Shown here: in pieces, positions 17,690 to 25,130 of the stretch
Numbering within the stretch: position 1 is the stretch's first letter
Layout: every line of letters starts with the position of its first letter
Assembly: GCF_900114775.1 (NCBI RefSeq)
Contig: NZ_FOUE01000001.1
Span: 372,001-436,000, forward strand
Reading direction: 5' to 3'
DNA from: Marinobacter zhejiangensis
GTDB taxonomy: Bacteria > Pseudomonadota > Gammaproteobacteria > Pseudomonadales > Oleiphilaceae
Length of the DNA stretch: 64,000 bases
Notes under the pieces: generated by a model
What the model was told of the DNA's origin: nothing
What the model saw: the letters and a program-made list of their open reading frames with translations, nothing else
The model's database searches: none
Position numbers and translations under genes: made by a program

Positions 17690-18412
17690 ATGACAGCCCA
17701 GGAAGGGTTAAGCACTGCCCTAAAAAGCAGAACCCATCGCCAAAAACGCTCCCAGAAGGCCACTCTTGTGCTTATGGGGGCAACGCCGTTTGTTGTATTG
17801 GGCCTTGACCCGCTGCACACCGATGTTCGCATTTTTCGTGACGCCCGCGCCTGCGAGAGCGCATTAACGGCGACGCCCGGGTATTGCGATTCCCTCAGTG
17901 CTGAAGCCCAGGCACGACACCCGGCGCTCGCTCCGAAGTACGAATCGCGAGACCAGTGCGAAGCCGATTTCGCCCACGTCATCAACGATCAGGCCTGCGA
18001 GAATGGCTGGTGCAGCCAGCAATCGGTCATCGGTTGCGAGGCTACGGGTGATGGCCATTATCGCCCCGAGTTTTCTTCATTCCTGGTGGATCAGTCCGTC
18101 GTCAGTGACACCTATTCCGGTGAAACGCCCGCTCCCTCATCACTTGATGATGACCAGCTACAACCCGTATACGGCGTCTCAGAAAACACATTGCAAGAGA
18201 ACAGCGACCGCCCCTACTACGGGCACTCCGTTTTCCTCTGGCACTATGTCACGCCAGGCGGCCAGTACCTGGGGCCGCGCAGCCTCAACACACCGGTAAC
18301 CCTGGCCCGTACCCAACTCGCCTCCGGGTCGGGCCAGACATTCACTGGCAACACCCGGCGAGGCGGGTTCGGGGCAACAGCCCGGCGCACGATGCAAGCC
18401 GCAAGGAGTTGA
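17690..18412 (+). CDS. YgiB/YjfM-like DUF1190 protein
   Basis: This 240-residue protein has a basic N-terminus (RTHRQKRSQK), one hydrophobic stretch (ATLVLMGATPFVVLGLD) and then a Cys-containing extracytoplasmic region (RACESAL, YCDSLSAEAQARHPALAPKYESRDQCEADF, ACENGWC). This matches DUF1190 proteins such as YgiB and YjfM, including the Gly/Ser/Arg-rich C-terminus (TFTGNTRRGGFGATARR). The start at 17690 has AAGGA about 7 bases upstream. The true function is unknown. It is divergent from the ATP-grasp gene and starts a three-gene rightward set (17690-20078) with short gaps. Confidence 0.85.
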   Translation: MTAQEGLSTALKSRTHRQKRSQKATLVLMGATPFVVLGLDPLHTDVRIFRDARACESALTATPGYCDSLSAEAQARHPALAPKYESRDQCEADFAHVINDQACENGWCSQQSVIGCEATGDGHYRPEFSSFLVDQSVVSDTYSGETPAPSSLDDDQLQPVYGVSENTLQENSDRPYYGHSVFLWHYVTPGGQYLGPRSLNTPVTLARTQLASGSGQTFTGNTRRGGFGATARRTMQAARS

Positions 18413-18416
18413 TCCC

Positions 18417-19334
18417 GTGACTCATGTCCACATCACACGTTGCCTCCTGCTCCTGTGCCTCCTGCTTCCTGGGTTTGCCACCGCAGACACATCGTGGGAA
18501 ATGCTTGCAGAGGACCTGCAGCTGCGCCACAGCGAAACGCCCGAGTCCCTGAGCTGGTACCTGCCCAACAAAAGTGACCCAACGCCTTATGACCAGGTGG
18601 GGTTTAAAAGCGAACGATGTGAGCCCCCAATTCCCTCGCGGCAAACGCCGATACCACGATTCCTCGTTCGCTGCAGCACTCCCGCCCTCTCAGCACGGGG
18701 TTTCATCACCATTCGGATGGTCACATCCTGGCCCTATGTCGATGGTAACTGGGGAACAGGTCAAATCATTGCGACCTATGTTTCGGATAAACCGCCAACC
18801 AACCCCTACGCTTACCAACGCGAGATCTATAGGGATATATGGCATTCGGGTGACCTGGTTGGGCCATATCAACGAGCGGTTGCGATGCTATCAGAAATGG
18901 AGGCTGACGAGTTGCGATCGTTCTGGCATACCGCTCCTGAGCTGACGGCAGAAACACGAGAAACACTGGAGGAATGGAAACAACTACCTTGGCCAGACGG
19001 CGTCGTTGGCCTCCGACGCAATGGCGAACTCTTGCTCCAACGAGGCTCACTGGCCGGCACGGGCGCGTTACTGGAAAAACTGAACGAGCCAGACGCTGTT
19101 CCAGCCTTCGCTCAGGGGTTGATCCGGGCTATCGACGCACAACCTCGCTCCTGGAGCACCATCAGCCCCCCCGGCCCTCCGATGTTTATGGTCCATGTCC
19201 TGGAATCCAGTGATGGGCCACACGCCATTGCCCTGTCTGACCCAGCACCTGACGGGCAACTCCCTGGCGTACAGGTGCTCAGCTCCGACGAGCACCAGGA
19301 CATTGTTTTTATACCTTTGGAAAGGAATCTATAG
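18417..19334 (+). CDS. secreted protein of unknown function
   Basis: This 305-residue protein starts with GTG at 18417, with AAGGAG 8 bases upstream and a 4-base gap from the ygiB-like stop. A signal peptide (CLLLLCLLLPGFATA) is cut before DTSWEML. The mature part has two cysteines (RCEPP, VRCSTPAL) that may form a disulphide, and later helical segments. I do not recognise a family. The position between a ygiB-like gene and a membrane protein gene suggests a shared envelope role, inferred only from spacing. Confidence 0.75.
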   Translation: MTHVHITRCLLLLCLLLPGFATADTSWEMLAEDLQLRHSETPESLSWYLPNKSDPTPYDQVGFKSERCEPPIPSRQTPIPRFLVRCSTPALSARGFITIRMVTSWPYVDGNWGTGQIIATYVSDKPPTNPYAYQREIYRDIWHSGDLVGPYQRAVAMLSEMEADELRSFWHTAPELTAETRETLEEWKQLPWPDGVVGLRRNGELLLQRGSLAGTGALLEKLNEPDAVPAFAQGLIRAIDAQPRSWSTISPPGPPMFMVHVLESSDGPHAIALSDPAPDGQLPGVQVLSSDEHQDIVFIPLERNL

Positions 19335-19337
19335 CCC

Positions 19338-20078
19338 ATGACCGCCACGGCAGCTCAAGCAACGCAGGGTTCAACCAAAGAGCTCTACAAACTGAAACGA
19401 GTGCCGGGCAACCCGGGTTCTAATGACCAGGTCATTCTGGTAGGCAGCAACAGCGCCGGCACCACCACTCTGGTGATTTGGTTTCCGGTGATAGCCGCCG
19501 TCTGCTACGGCGCTATCCTGCCGTTCACCTGGACCCCTTGGGGTGAAAACAATCTGGAACTGGTCATGGCTGTCTGGGGTGTACTTTGGCTGGCGCTGAC
19601 AGCCATTACCCTGTCATCGGGCGCCGGTCACCACTTCTACGCTCTGGACATCGGCCAGCGCACGATTACCCATTTGAACACCAGCCAAAGTACGCCGCTA
19701 ATACTTGAGCTTCATGAACAGGAGGGCCTTACATCGCTGGTGCTGAAGGAACCGCTGGACTCGGGCTGGCACCTGGAAGCCAGTGCCCGGAGCGTTTCCG
19801 AAATTGCGCCTGATGATCTAAGCCACATTCCCGAATGGCGGATTCTGGGCCTGGTGGATTATGTTCAGAAAAAAGCCCGGGACGGCTCACTGGTGGTGCT
19901 GTTTGCCTTCGTCAACATTCCCCTCCTTGCCTTCTATCTGGCTTCGGGTGTGTTCGGGCTTTTTCTGCTTCTCCAGGTCTACCTATTTGCCGCCTGGCTT
20001 GTCGCCCAAGCGGTGAGCTGGTTAGTCGAGCGACGAGATCATCGCCTCTTCCGGGAGCAGAAAACCCTGACGCTATAG
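19338..20078 (+). CDS. four-TM membrane protein of unknown function
   Basis: This 246-residue protein has two pairs of membrane helices: TLVIWFPVIAAVCYGAILPF and LVMAVWGVLWLALTAITL, then after a soluble middle domain, LVVLFAFVNIPLLAFYLA and FLLLQVYLFAAWLVAQAV. The soluble middle (about residues 95-175) has alternating strands. It starts 3 bases after the secreted-protein gene, so the two are probably cotranscribed. Family not recognised. It is convergent with the tail-anchored gene to the right. Confidence 0.78.
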   Translation: MTATAAQATQGSTKELYKLKRVPGNPGSNDQVILVGSNSAGTTTLVIWFPVIAAVCYGAILPFTWTPWGENNLELVMAVWGVLWLALTAITLSSGAGHHFYALDIGQRTITHLNTSQSTPLILELHEQEGLTSLVLKEPLDSGWHLEASARSVSEIAPDDLSHIPEWRILGLVDYVQKKARDGSLVVLFAFVNIPLLAFYLASGVFGLFLLLQVYLFAAWLVAQAVSWLVERRDHRLFREQKTLTL

Positions 20079-20098
20079 AGCCAAGGCTCTATCAAGCC

Positions 20099-20125
20099 GG
20101 TGAACGGCCATTATGGCCGCTCACC
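20099..20125. terminator. bidirectional hairpin between convergent genes
   Basis: GGTGAACGGCCA / TGGCCGCTCACC (20099-20110 and 20114-20125) forms a 12-pair stem with one mismatch and a TTA loop, in the 63-base gap between convergent stop codons. T-runs are short on both sides, so it is a moderate candidate. Confidence 0.55.
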
Positions 20126-20141
20126 TTGGCATGCTGTCAAA

Positions 20142-21779
20142 TCAGGTACTTAGCAGCATCGCTGCCATTGCCAACACAACCGTGCCCACCACGATCCCTG
20201 CAAACAACTTCGCAAAACTCGGCTCCTCCTTGGGCTTTGGGGCATCCTCCTTCTGTGAAATCTGCCCCAGCAGGCTAAACGCGGTGCGGGCTTTACTGAT
20301 GAGTTTGAGCGGCGATACACGTCCGCCCTTGTATAACACCTCAGGAAACTCGACGAGCGCCCCTGGAATCAGAAGTGAGCCTGACAAGTCCCAGAGATTC
20401 ATGCAGCCTCCGGCCACCAGATCGGAACGCTCTGGCATGAGCGCTGGAACCTGGGCTTCTGGCACTTCCAGGTCCTTCAGCGGATTGCACACATAGTTAT
20501 CACCCTGCATCCCCAACACCATGACAGGCACGTCCAGATCCCCACAACGGAAGCTGGCGAGAAACGGAAAGCGGGCGTCTTCCGGATTGCAGAAGAAAAG
20601 CTCCTCTGCATTATCCGGCAATGTCGAAAACAGGTTTCTTAACCGGGATTGAATCAGGTAGACCGACTCTTCCACACGGCGACTGGCCTGAAAGATGTCC
20701 CAGCTGACATAACGAATCAACAATGCTCGAAGATCCGCTGAAAGAGGGTGAATTCCCGCACTACGGGGCAGGTGGTATGCCATCTGATCCAACGCCTTCA
20801 AGCTCAGGCTCTCTGAATAAAGCCGGATCGATGTCCCGCCTTCAGTCAAGAGGATCCGGTATTCCAGGTAGTCCACCGACTCCCTCTCATCATCCGGGTC
20901 TTCGGCAGGGTCCGGCTCGACAGTTTTGGCCCGAACCTCAAGCTTCAGGGCGTTCGGGTCAGGAAAGAAAACCTGTTCAACCAGCACCGCAATGTGCCGG
21001 AAGCCTGCCAGGTAGTCCTCCGGTAAAATCGGGCGTGAGGGTGTGCCTTCACCCAGTGCCGCGCTGGTCTCCGGCGACGATTGAAGGGGTGCTGGCTCTA
21101 GCAGGGGCTGGCTCCACCGGTCATATACTTCCCTTTCATTTTCCGTCAACGAAGATCGGGGAACCGCCGCTTCCGGCAACTCTGGCAGCCAGGGGTTGGC
21201 TTGCCAGTCAAAACGGTCGTCATACACAAAGCGCGACTGCCTTTGGTCTGACCCGCCGACGCTCACCTCGGGCGTCACCACCCAGTACTGCAGAGCACAC
21301 TCAGAGGCACCTTCCGGAACAGCCCCCTCCAGCGAATACCGTTCAACCTGGTACAGGTAGTCTTTACCATCGGCTCCCCGCGCCAGCGAGTTAAACCCCA
21401 GCAAGTGCAGGGTTGAAGCTTCAAATATGACCGGCTCCTCCCACCAGGCCATCATGCATTGGTTGGTGGCAGCAACCCTGGCCAGTTGCCGCAAAGGAGC
21501 CTGCCGCACGTATGGAGCTGAAGACGCAGCTTCACTGCTCACCTGTGAGAGCAGCTCCATAGCGTCGCTCTCATTGCGGACAATAGGCATCACGATCGCC
21601 GTTTCCAGCGTCGCCAGTACCGCTTTTTCAACACCCTGCTCATCCTTGACGAAAAGGCCATAGAACGGCTGTTCCGGCCAGGTTGTCAGCAGCGTTCTCC
21701 GGTCAGCTTTTTTTATGGCTTGCTTAAGCATCCCCGGGGTGGCTATTTCTTTCGTAGGCAATTCCTTCGCCGTTTCCAT
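20142..21779 (-). CDS. tail-anchored protein of unknown function at T6SS operon end
   Basis: This 545-residue protein is largely soluble and ends in a single hydrophobic helix (LFAGIVVGTVVLAMAAMLLST), so it may be tail-anchored with the bulk in the cytoplasm. A proline- and glutamate-rich segment at about 215-260 could be a linker. No recognised catalytic motif. It lies at the 3' end of the leftward T6SS effector block, 80 bases after a small membrane protein gene, so it may be cotranscribed. The hairpin at 20099-20125 would end the transcript. Function not assigned. Confidence 0.72.
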   Translation of the reverse strand: METAKELPTKEIATPGMLKQAIKKADRRTLLTTWPEQPFYGLFVKDEQGVEKAVLATLETAIVMPIVRNESDAMELLSQVSSEAASSAPYVRQAPLRQLARVAATNQCMMAWWEEPVIFEASTLHLLGFNSLARGADGKDYLYQVERYSLEGAVPEGASECALQYWVVTPEVSVGGSDQRQSRFVYDDRFDWQANPWLPELPEAAVPRSSLTENEREVYDRWSQPLLEPAPLQSSPETSAALGEGTPSRPILPEDYLAGFRHIAVLVEQVFFPDPNALKLEVRAKTVEPDPAEDPDDERESVDYLEYRILLTEGGTSIRLYSESLSLKALDQMAYHLPRSAGIHPLSADLRALLIRYVSWDIFQASRRVEESVYLIQSRLRNLFSTLPDNAEELFFCNPEDARFPFLASFRCGDLDVPVMVLGMQGDNYVCNPLKDLEVPEAQVPALMPERSDLVAGGCMNLWDLSGSLLIPGALVEFPEVLYKGGRVSPLKLISKARTAFSLLGQISQKEDAPKPKEEPSFAKLFAGIVVGTVVLAMAAMLLST

Positions 21780-21859
21780 TTCCTGCGTCCTGCTATTCCT
21801 GACTTCCTATTGAATCCCGTTTAGCTCCGTCTAGGGTGCTATGGGCTTTGCTTCGGTTG

Positions 21860-22300
21860 TTACCCTGTAAGCTCTGACGCGGGCACAAATACAAGCCTCA
21901 GATGCCCCTCAGGCTCGATTTTGCCTCGAATAATGCCCTGGTTGGACGGCAAGCCATCGTTATCAATCAGCTCAAAGTTTTGGGTGATAAACGCCTCTAT
22001 TTCGCTCAAGACCGGATGGGCCACATGGCTACTGATAAACAACAGAAGAACACCGACGGAGATTATCGGCCCAGGGACCAGAAGCAACATTTCGAAGAAT
22101 GTCGGCCCGCTCCTGCTCACCATGACGGAGTTCGGTCCGAAGATCAGGATCAGGCCCCCGATCACAGCAATGCCGATGCCAATCATCGAGAGAAAATTAC
22201 TGAGCTGTTCGCGGGATTCCAGTTTTTTAATGAGCTGAAAATCCTCAATGAGATAAGGCAATTCAGCGATGGTGAGCTTTTGTTTTTCAGGAGATTCCAT
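21860..22300 (-). CDS. small two-TM membrane protein near T6SS effector
   Basis: This 146-residue protein starts MESPEKQKLTIAELPYLIEDF. Two helices are clear: FLSMIGIGIAVIGGLILIFG and MLLLVPGPIISVGVLLLFIS, followed by a soluble acidic tail. ATG at 22300 is preferred because AAGGA lies 9 bases upstream; an ATG at 22330 lacks a ribosome site. No family recognised. It lies three genes downstream of a VasX-like toxin, so an immunity role is possible. The surrounding DNA is AT-richer than the T6SS core genes. Confidence 0.65.
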   Translation of the reverse strand: MESPEKQKLTIAELPYLIEDFQLIKKLESREQLSNFLSMIGIGIAVIGGLILIFGPNSVMVSRSGPTFFEMLLLVPGPIISVGVLLLFISSHVAHPVLSEIEAFITQNFELIDNDGLPSNQGIIRGKIEPEGHLRLVFVPASELTG

Positions 22301-22392
22301 TCCCTTGAGTCCTTTTCCTTTCAATTCCATGAAGGATAACAATCTAAATAATTTGATACTTACAACCCATGAACTTAAAAATAAACAACCCT

Positions 22393-23031
22393 CTAAACCG
22401 CCGCCCTCCTACGCTCAATGGCTTCATTCAGATCACGAACTATTTCCTCATGGTCTGCCGCATAACTATAAAGATTCGTTGCAACGACACCTCCATCCGA
22501 ATTACGTCGGGAAATACCCCACCGTTTATTCTTCAGAGCGTACTTTTCGCAGCTTCGCAAGTATATAACGAGACTTATCATTCTCCCGAGCTGCGGACTG
22601 TAGGTGTCGGTAACCCTTAACCCTATGATGTCGGACCATGGAATCTCCGGGAAAACACAGTCATCAATTCGCAAAAAATCGCGTGATATTTCAATCGTAT
22701 TTTTTGAGTTTCTATAAACCAGAAACCAACACCCAAATAAAGCCAGCGCGATGGGAGAAAGAAAAGCCAACCTAGAAAGATAGGACCCACTATCGGTGAC
22801 GAAAAAGAACATAAGTACCATCGTTCCGAAAAACATCACTCCCAAGCCGGACACAAACACCTTATCTTTTCCGTATACTCTTTCCCTGATATCGCCAGCA
22901 CTGTCGGAAAGTACATCGGTTTTATTCACTTCCATCCCAATCGCCTTGCCACTCATCCAACTTAAAACACCAGACCTGTCCCTTAGTTTCCATACGCAAG
23001 AGCTAATCCTGCGTACCCTTTCGAGAGTCAC
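22393..23031 (-). CDS. two-TM protein with STM3941/PH-like domain
   Basis: This 212-residue protein has two helices (FVSGLGVMFFGTMVLMFFFV and LAFLSPIALALFGCWFLVY). They are followed by a soluble domain (NTIEISRDFLRIDDCVF, PWSDIIGLRV, then a terminal helix EEIVRDLNEAIERRR) like STM3941-type PH-fold membrane proteins. The GTG at 23031 overlaps the upstream TGA as GTGA, so coupling is likely. Internal ATGs at 22956 and 22935 are alternative starts. The downstream intergenic DNA (about 22330-22400) is strikingly AT-rich. Immunity function for the nearby effector is possible but unproven. Confidence 0.68.
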   Translation of the reverse strand: MTLERVRRISSCVWKLRDRSGVLSWMSGKAIGMEVNKTDVLSDSAGDIRERVYGKDKVFVSGLGVMFFGTMVLMFFFVTDSGSYLSRLAFLSPIALALFGCWFLVYRNSKNTIEISRDFLRIDDCVFPEIPWSDIIGLRVTDTYSPQLGRMISLVIYLRSCEKYALKNKRWGISRRNSDGGVVATNLYSYAADHEEIVRDLNEAIERRRAAV

Positions 23032-24095
23032 ACCGCGTACCGAAGTTTCTCCGCCATCAGATTCGGACGGCTTTCGGTATCGATCCTGTTCACCGCCAGC
23101 CGCATTGCCTCAACCTTGCCCTTGAAGGTCTGGTCGTCCATGTCTCGCCAGTAGCGTTCCGGTCGCGCCACCTTGCCATCGTGCTCGGCGGTCAGAGGAT
23201 CCAGATGGCGGTATTCCTCAAATACGGGGAGGTCTGGCAGGGGCTTGGTGATGTCCATGTAGTTCTGTAGGAAGTCCCAGTGGGCATAGCACGGCTGGGG
23301 CAGGCTCTGATTCCCCAGAAGGTCGCCAACGGGGACCATCAGTTTCTGGTAACGGTGGTACATCACCAGCGAATTCAACACCCCATGACGATCTGCCCGG
23401 GCGTTCACCCAGGCATCAAACTCGTAAAACGGCGCCTGCGTGATGGTGGGGTTACCTTGTTTTCGAAAGGGAACCTTTTTTGGGTATGTCCAGACGGTGA
23501 CCAGGCCGGTGCGGCGATTGATCTCCCATTCAGGCCCCCTGCCGGTTTTCAGGAGCCACTTGGGGAAGAGTCTGAAGGTTAGGGTTGCCAAAAACCAACA
23601 AAGTACGGGTATTCCAAGAATGAGAAGCGCGAAGTCAAAATAACTTATAAAAATCTCTAGCCAAGACTGTTGACTGCTGACCATTGTGAGCTCAAATAGG
23701 TAAGTTAGAATCACAAATGGTAACAACAGCCAAAACCCCACCTTTCCAGCAATCTCCATGAAACTAACAGCATTAAAACGGAACGCCATGCGAGCATGGC
23801 GAATACACTCATGATCCAATTGCCCCTGGTAGCCGACCCCCGCTAGAGGGTCACCATTTCTCTCAATGCGCCGCAAGCTCTTGGGGGGGACCCTCGACAG
23901 GATTGATGCCGGGACCACATCCTGGGCATTCCCCCAGGGCAATCGAATACTGCCTGCCCGGCCAAGTGTTGACCGGTTGGCATCCCCGCGTTGGTCTTGC
24001 TGGCTTGGAATTGAGTCCGGGCGATAGGCTGTGGGGCCATAGTAGCCGCCGGAGGTGGTAGCCAATGTAAATGAATTATTGATAGGGATGACCAT
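23028..24095 (-). CDS. membrane protein, candidate T6SS immunity (paralogue 2)
   Basis: This 355-residue protein has two hydrophobic stretches (FWLLLPFVILTYLFEL and FDFALLILGIPVLCWFLATL) between soluble ends. It shares with its upstream neighbour an N-terminal RLPWG motif, an APFYEFDAW segment, and a C-terminal MDITKPLPDLPVFEEYRHLD block at about residue 280. The two are therefore paralogues. Its position two genes after a VasX-like pore-forming effector suggests it neutralises such a toxin at the inner membrane; this is inferred. The start at 24095 has a weak ribosome site. It is separated by 14 bases from the upstream gene. Confidence 0.72.
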   Translation of the reverse strand: MVIPINNSFTLATTSGGYYGPTAYRPDSIPSQQDQRGDANRSTLGRAGSIRLPWGNAQDVVPASILSRVPPKSLRRIERNGDPLAGVGYQGQLDHECIRHARMAFRFNAVSFMEIAGKVGFWLLLPFVILTYLFELTMVSSQQSWLEIFISYFDFALLILGIPVLCWFLATLTFRLFPKWLLKTGRGPEWEINRRTGLVTVWTYPKKVPFRKQGNPTITQAPFYEFDAWVNARADRHGVLNSLVMYHRYQKLMVPVGDLLGNQSLPQPCYAHWDFLQNYMDITKPLPDLPVFEEYRHLDPLTAEHDGKVARPERYWRDMDDQTFKGKVEAMRLAVNRIDTESRPNLMAEKLRYAV

Positions 24096-24109
24096 GAAAG
24101 CCTACTTAG

Positions 24110-25120
24110 TCACGCTAACATGGCCCCTTGAGGCCCATCGGGTAACGGCAAACCACGACCCTGAATGTGGGCATCCAGGATACAGGAATGGTAGCTGTGC
24201 TCGTTGAAGTCAGCATGCTGCAGCCGCTGCTGGTAATCGCTTTCGTACTCGCCGCGCCATTGATCGTTGCTCATGTTGCGCCAGAAAAACGGATCCCGAC
24301 CGCTTTCACGATCCGCAGCCTCAGTAACCGGGTCGCGCTGTCGAAAAGGTTCAAAAATGGGAACGTCCGGCAGAGGGCCGCTTACATCCATGTACTGTTG
24401 GATCATGCTCCAATAGGCATTGATATCCTTAGGATTCATGGCATCGGTCACCAGCCCCTTCATCCACAACTGGGTGTTGCTGTAGCGGTGCTGCAACAAT
24501 AGGTTGTAATAACGCCCCCCACGACCAGATGGGGTGTGTATGCGGTAGGCATCGAACTCAATGAATGGGGCTTCGAACATGCCGTGTTTCAGTTTGATTC
24601 GGACCAGGCCTTCCCGACGGTAGAGGCCGGTTGGGTCGGAACGTAGGCGTTTTTCATTGAGGGAGGCTAGGAAAAGGCGACCATACTTGCCACCAAAGAA
24701 ACAACCAAAGAGAACAGCGTAGAACCACTTCAACGCGTCAATTAGATTTATAAAATCCTTTAAGGAAGGGTTATCAGATAGTATCGCGAAAACTAAAATC
24801 AACACTCCAAAAGCTGATATCGCAAGACCTAGAGCAGCCATAAGGTACAGCATATACAATGCGCTCTGTAACCGAATAAAGAAGCCCCGACTGATAGTGA
24901 AAACGGCTTCTCCCCACGGAAAGCCGTCCTCGGCATCCTGCTCTTCCTTGAACAAACATGCATAAGCCAATTGGGCCTTCATGGTGTTAGGTACAACCGG
25001 GCTCTGGTAGTGCCCCCAAGGCAAACGCTGGAAGGCTCGGTCCATCTTGGGGTGTCCCCCTGGCGGCAGGGTGGGTATATGGCTAGAGCGGTAGGCGTCG
25101 ATACTGTATAAATTTGTCAT
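24110..25120 (-). CDS. membrane protein, candidate T6SS immunity (paralogue 1)
   Basis: This 336-residue protein follows the VasX-like effector gene by only 10 bases. It has two membrane segments (LYLMAALGLAISAFGVLILVFAIL and a shorter one at WFYAVLFGCFFGG). The soluble C-terminus includes APFIEFDAY and MDVSGPLPDVPIFEPFRQRD, shared with the next gene. ATG 25120 has AGGA 7 bases upstream. Genes directly after T6SS effectors usually encode immunity proteins; the VasX immunity protein of Vibrio is also a small membrane protein. Immunity is therefore the best inference, with no sequence match to the Vibrio protein claimed. Confidence 0.75.
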   Translation of the reverse strand: MTNLYSIDAYRSSHIPTLPPGGHPKMDRAFQRLPWGHYQSPVVPNTMKAQLAYACLFKEEQDAEDGFPWGEAVFTISRGFFIRLQSALYMLYLMAALGLAISAFGVLILVFAILSDNPSLKDFINLIDALKWFYAVLFGCFFGGKYGRLFLASLNEKRLRSDPTGLYRREGLVRIKLKHGMFEAPFIEFDAYRIHTPSGRGGRYYNLLLQHRYSNTQLWMKGLVTDAMNPKDINAYWSMIQQYMDVSGPLPDVPIFEPFRQRDPVTEAADRESGRDPFFWRNMSNDQWRGEYESDYQQRLQHADFNEHSYHSCILDAHIQGRGLPLPDGPQGAMLA

Positions 25121-25130
25121 TTTCCTATCC

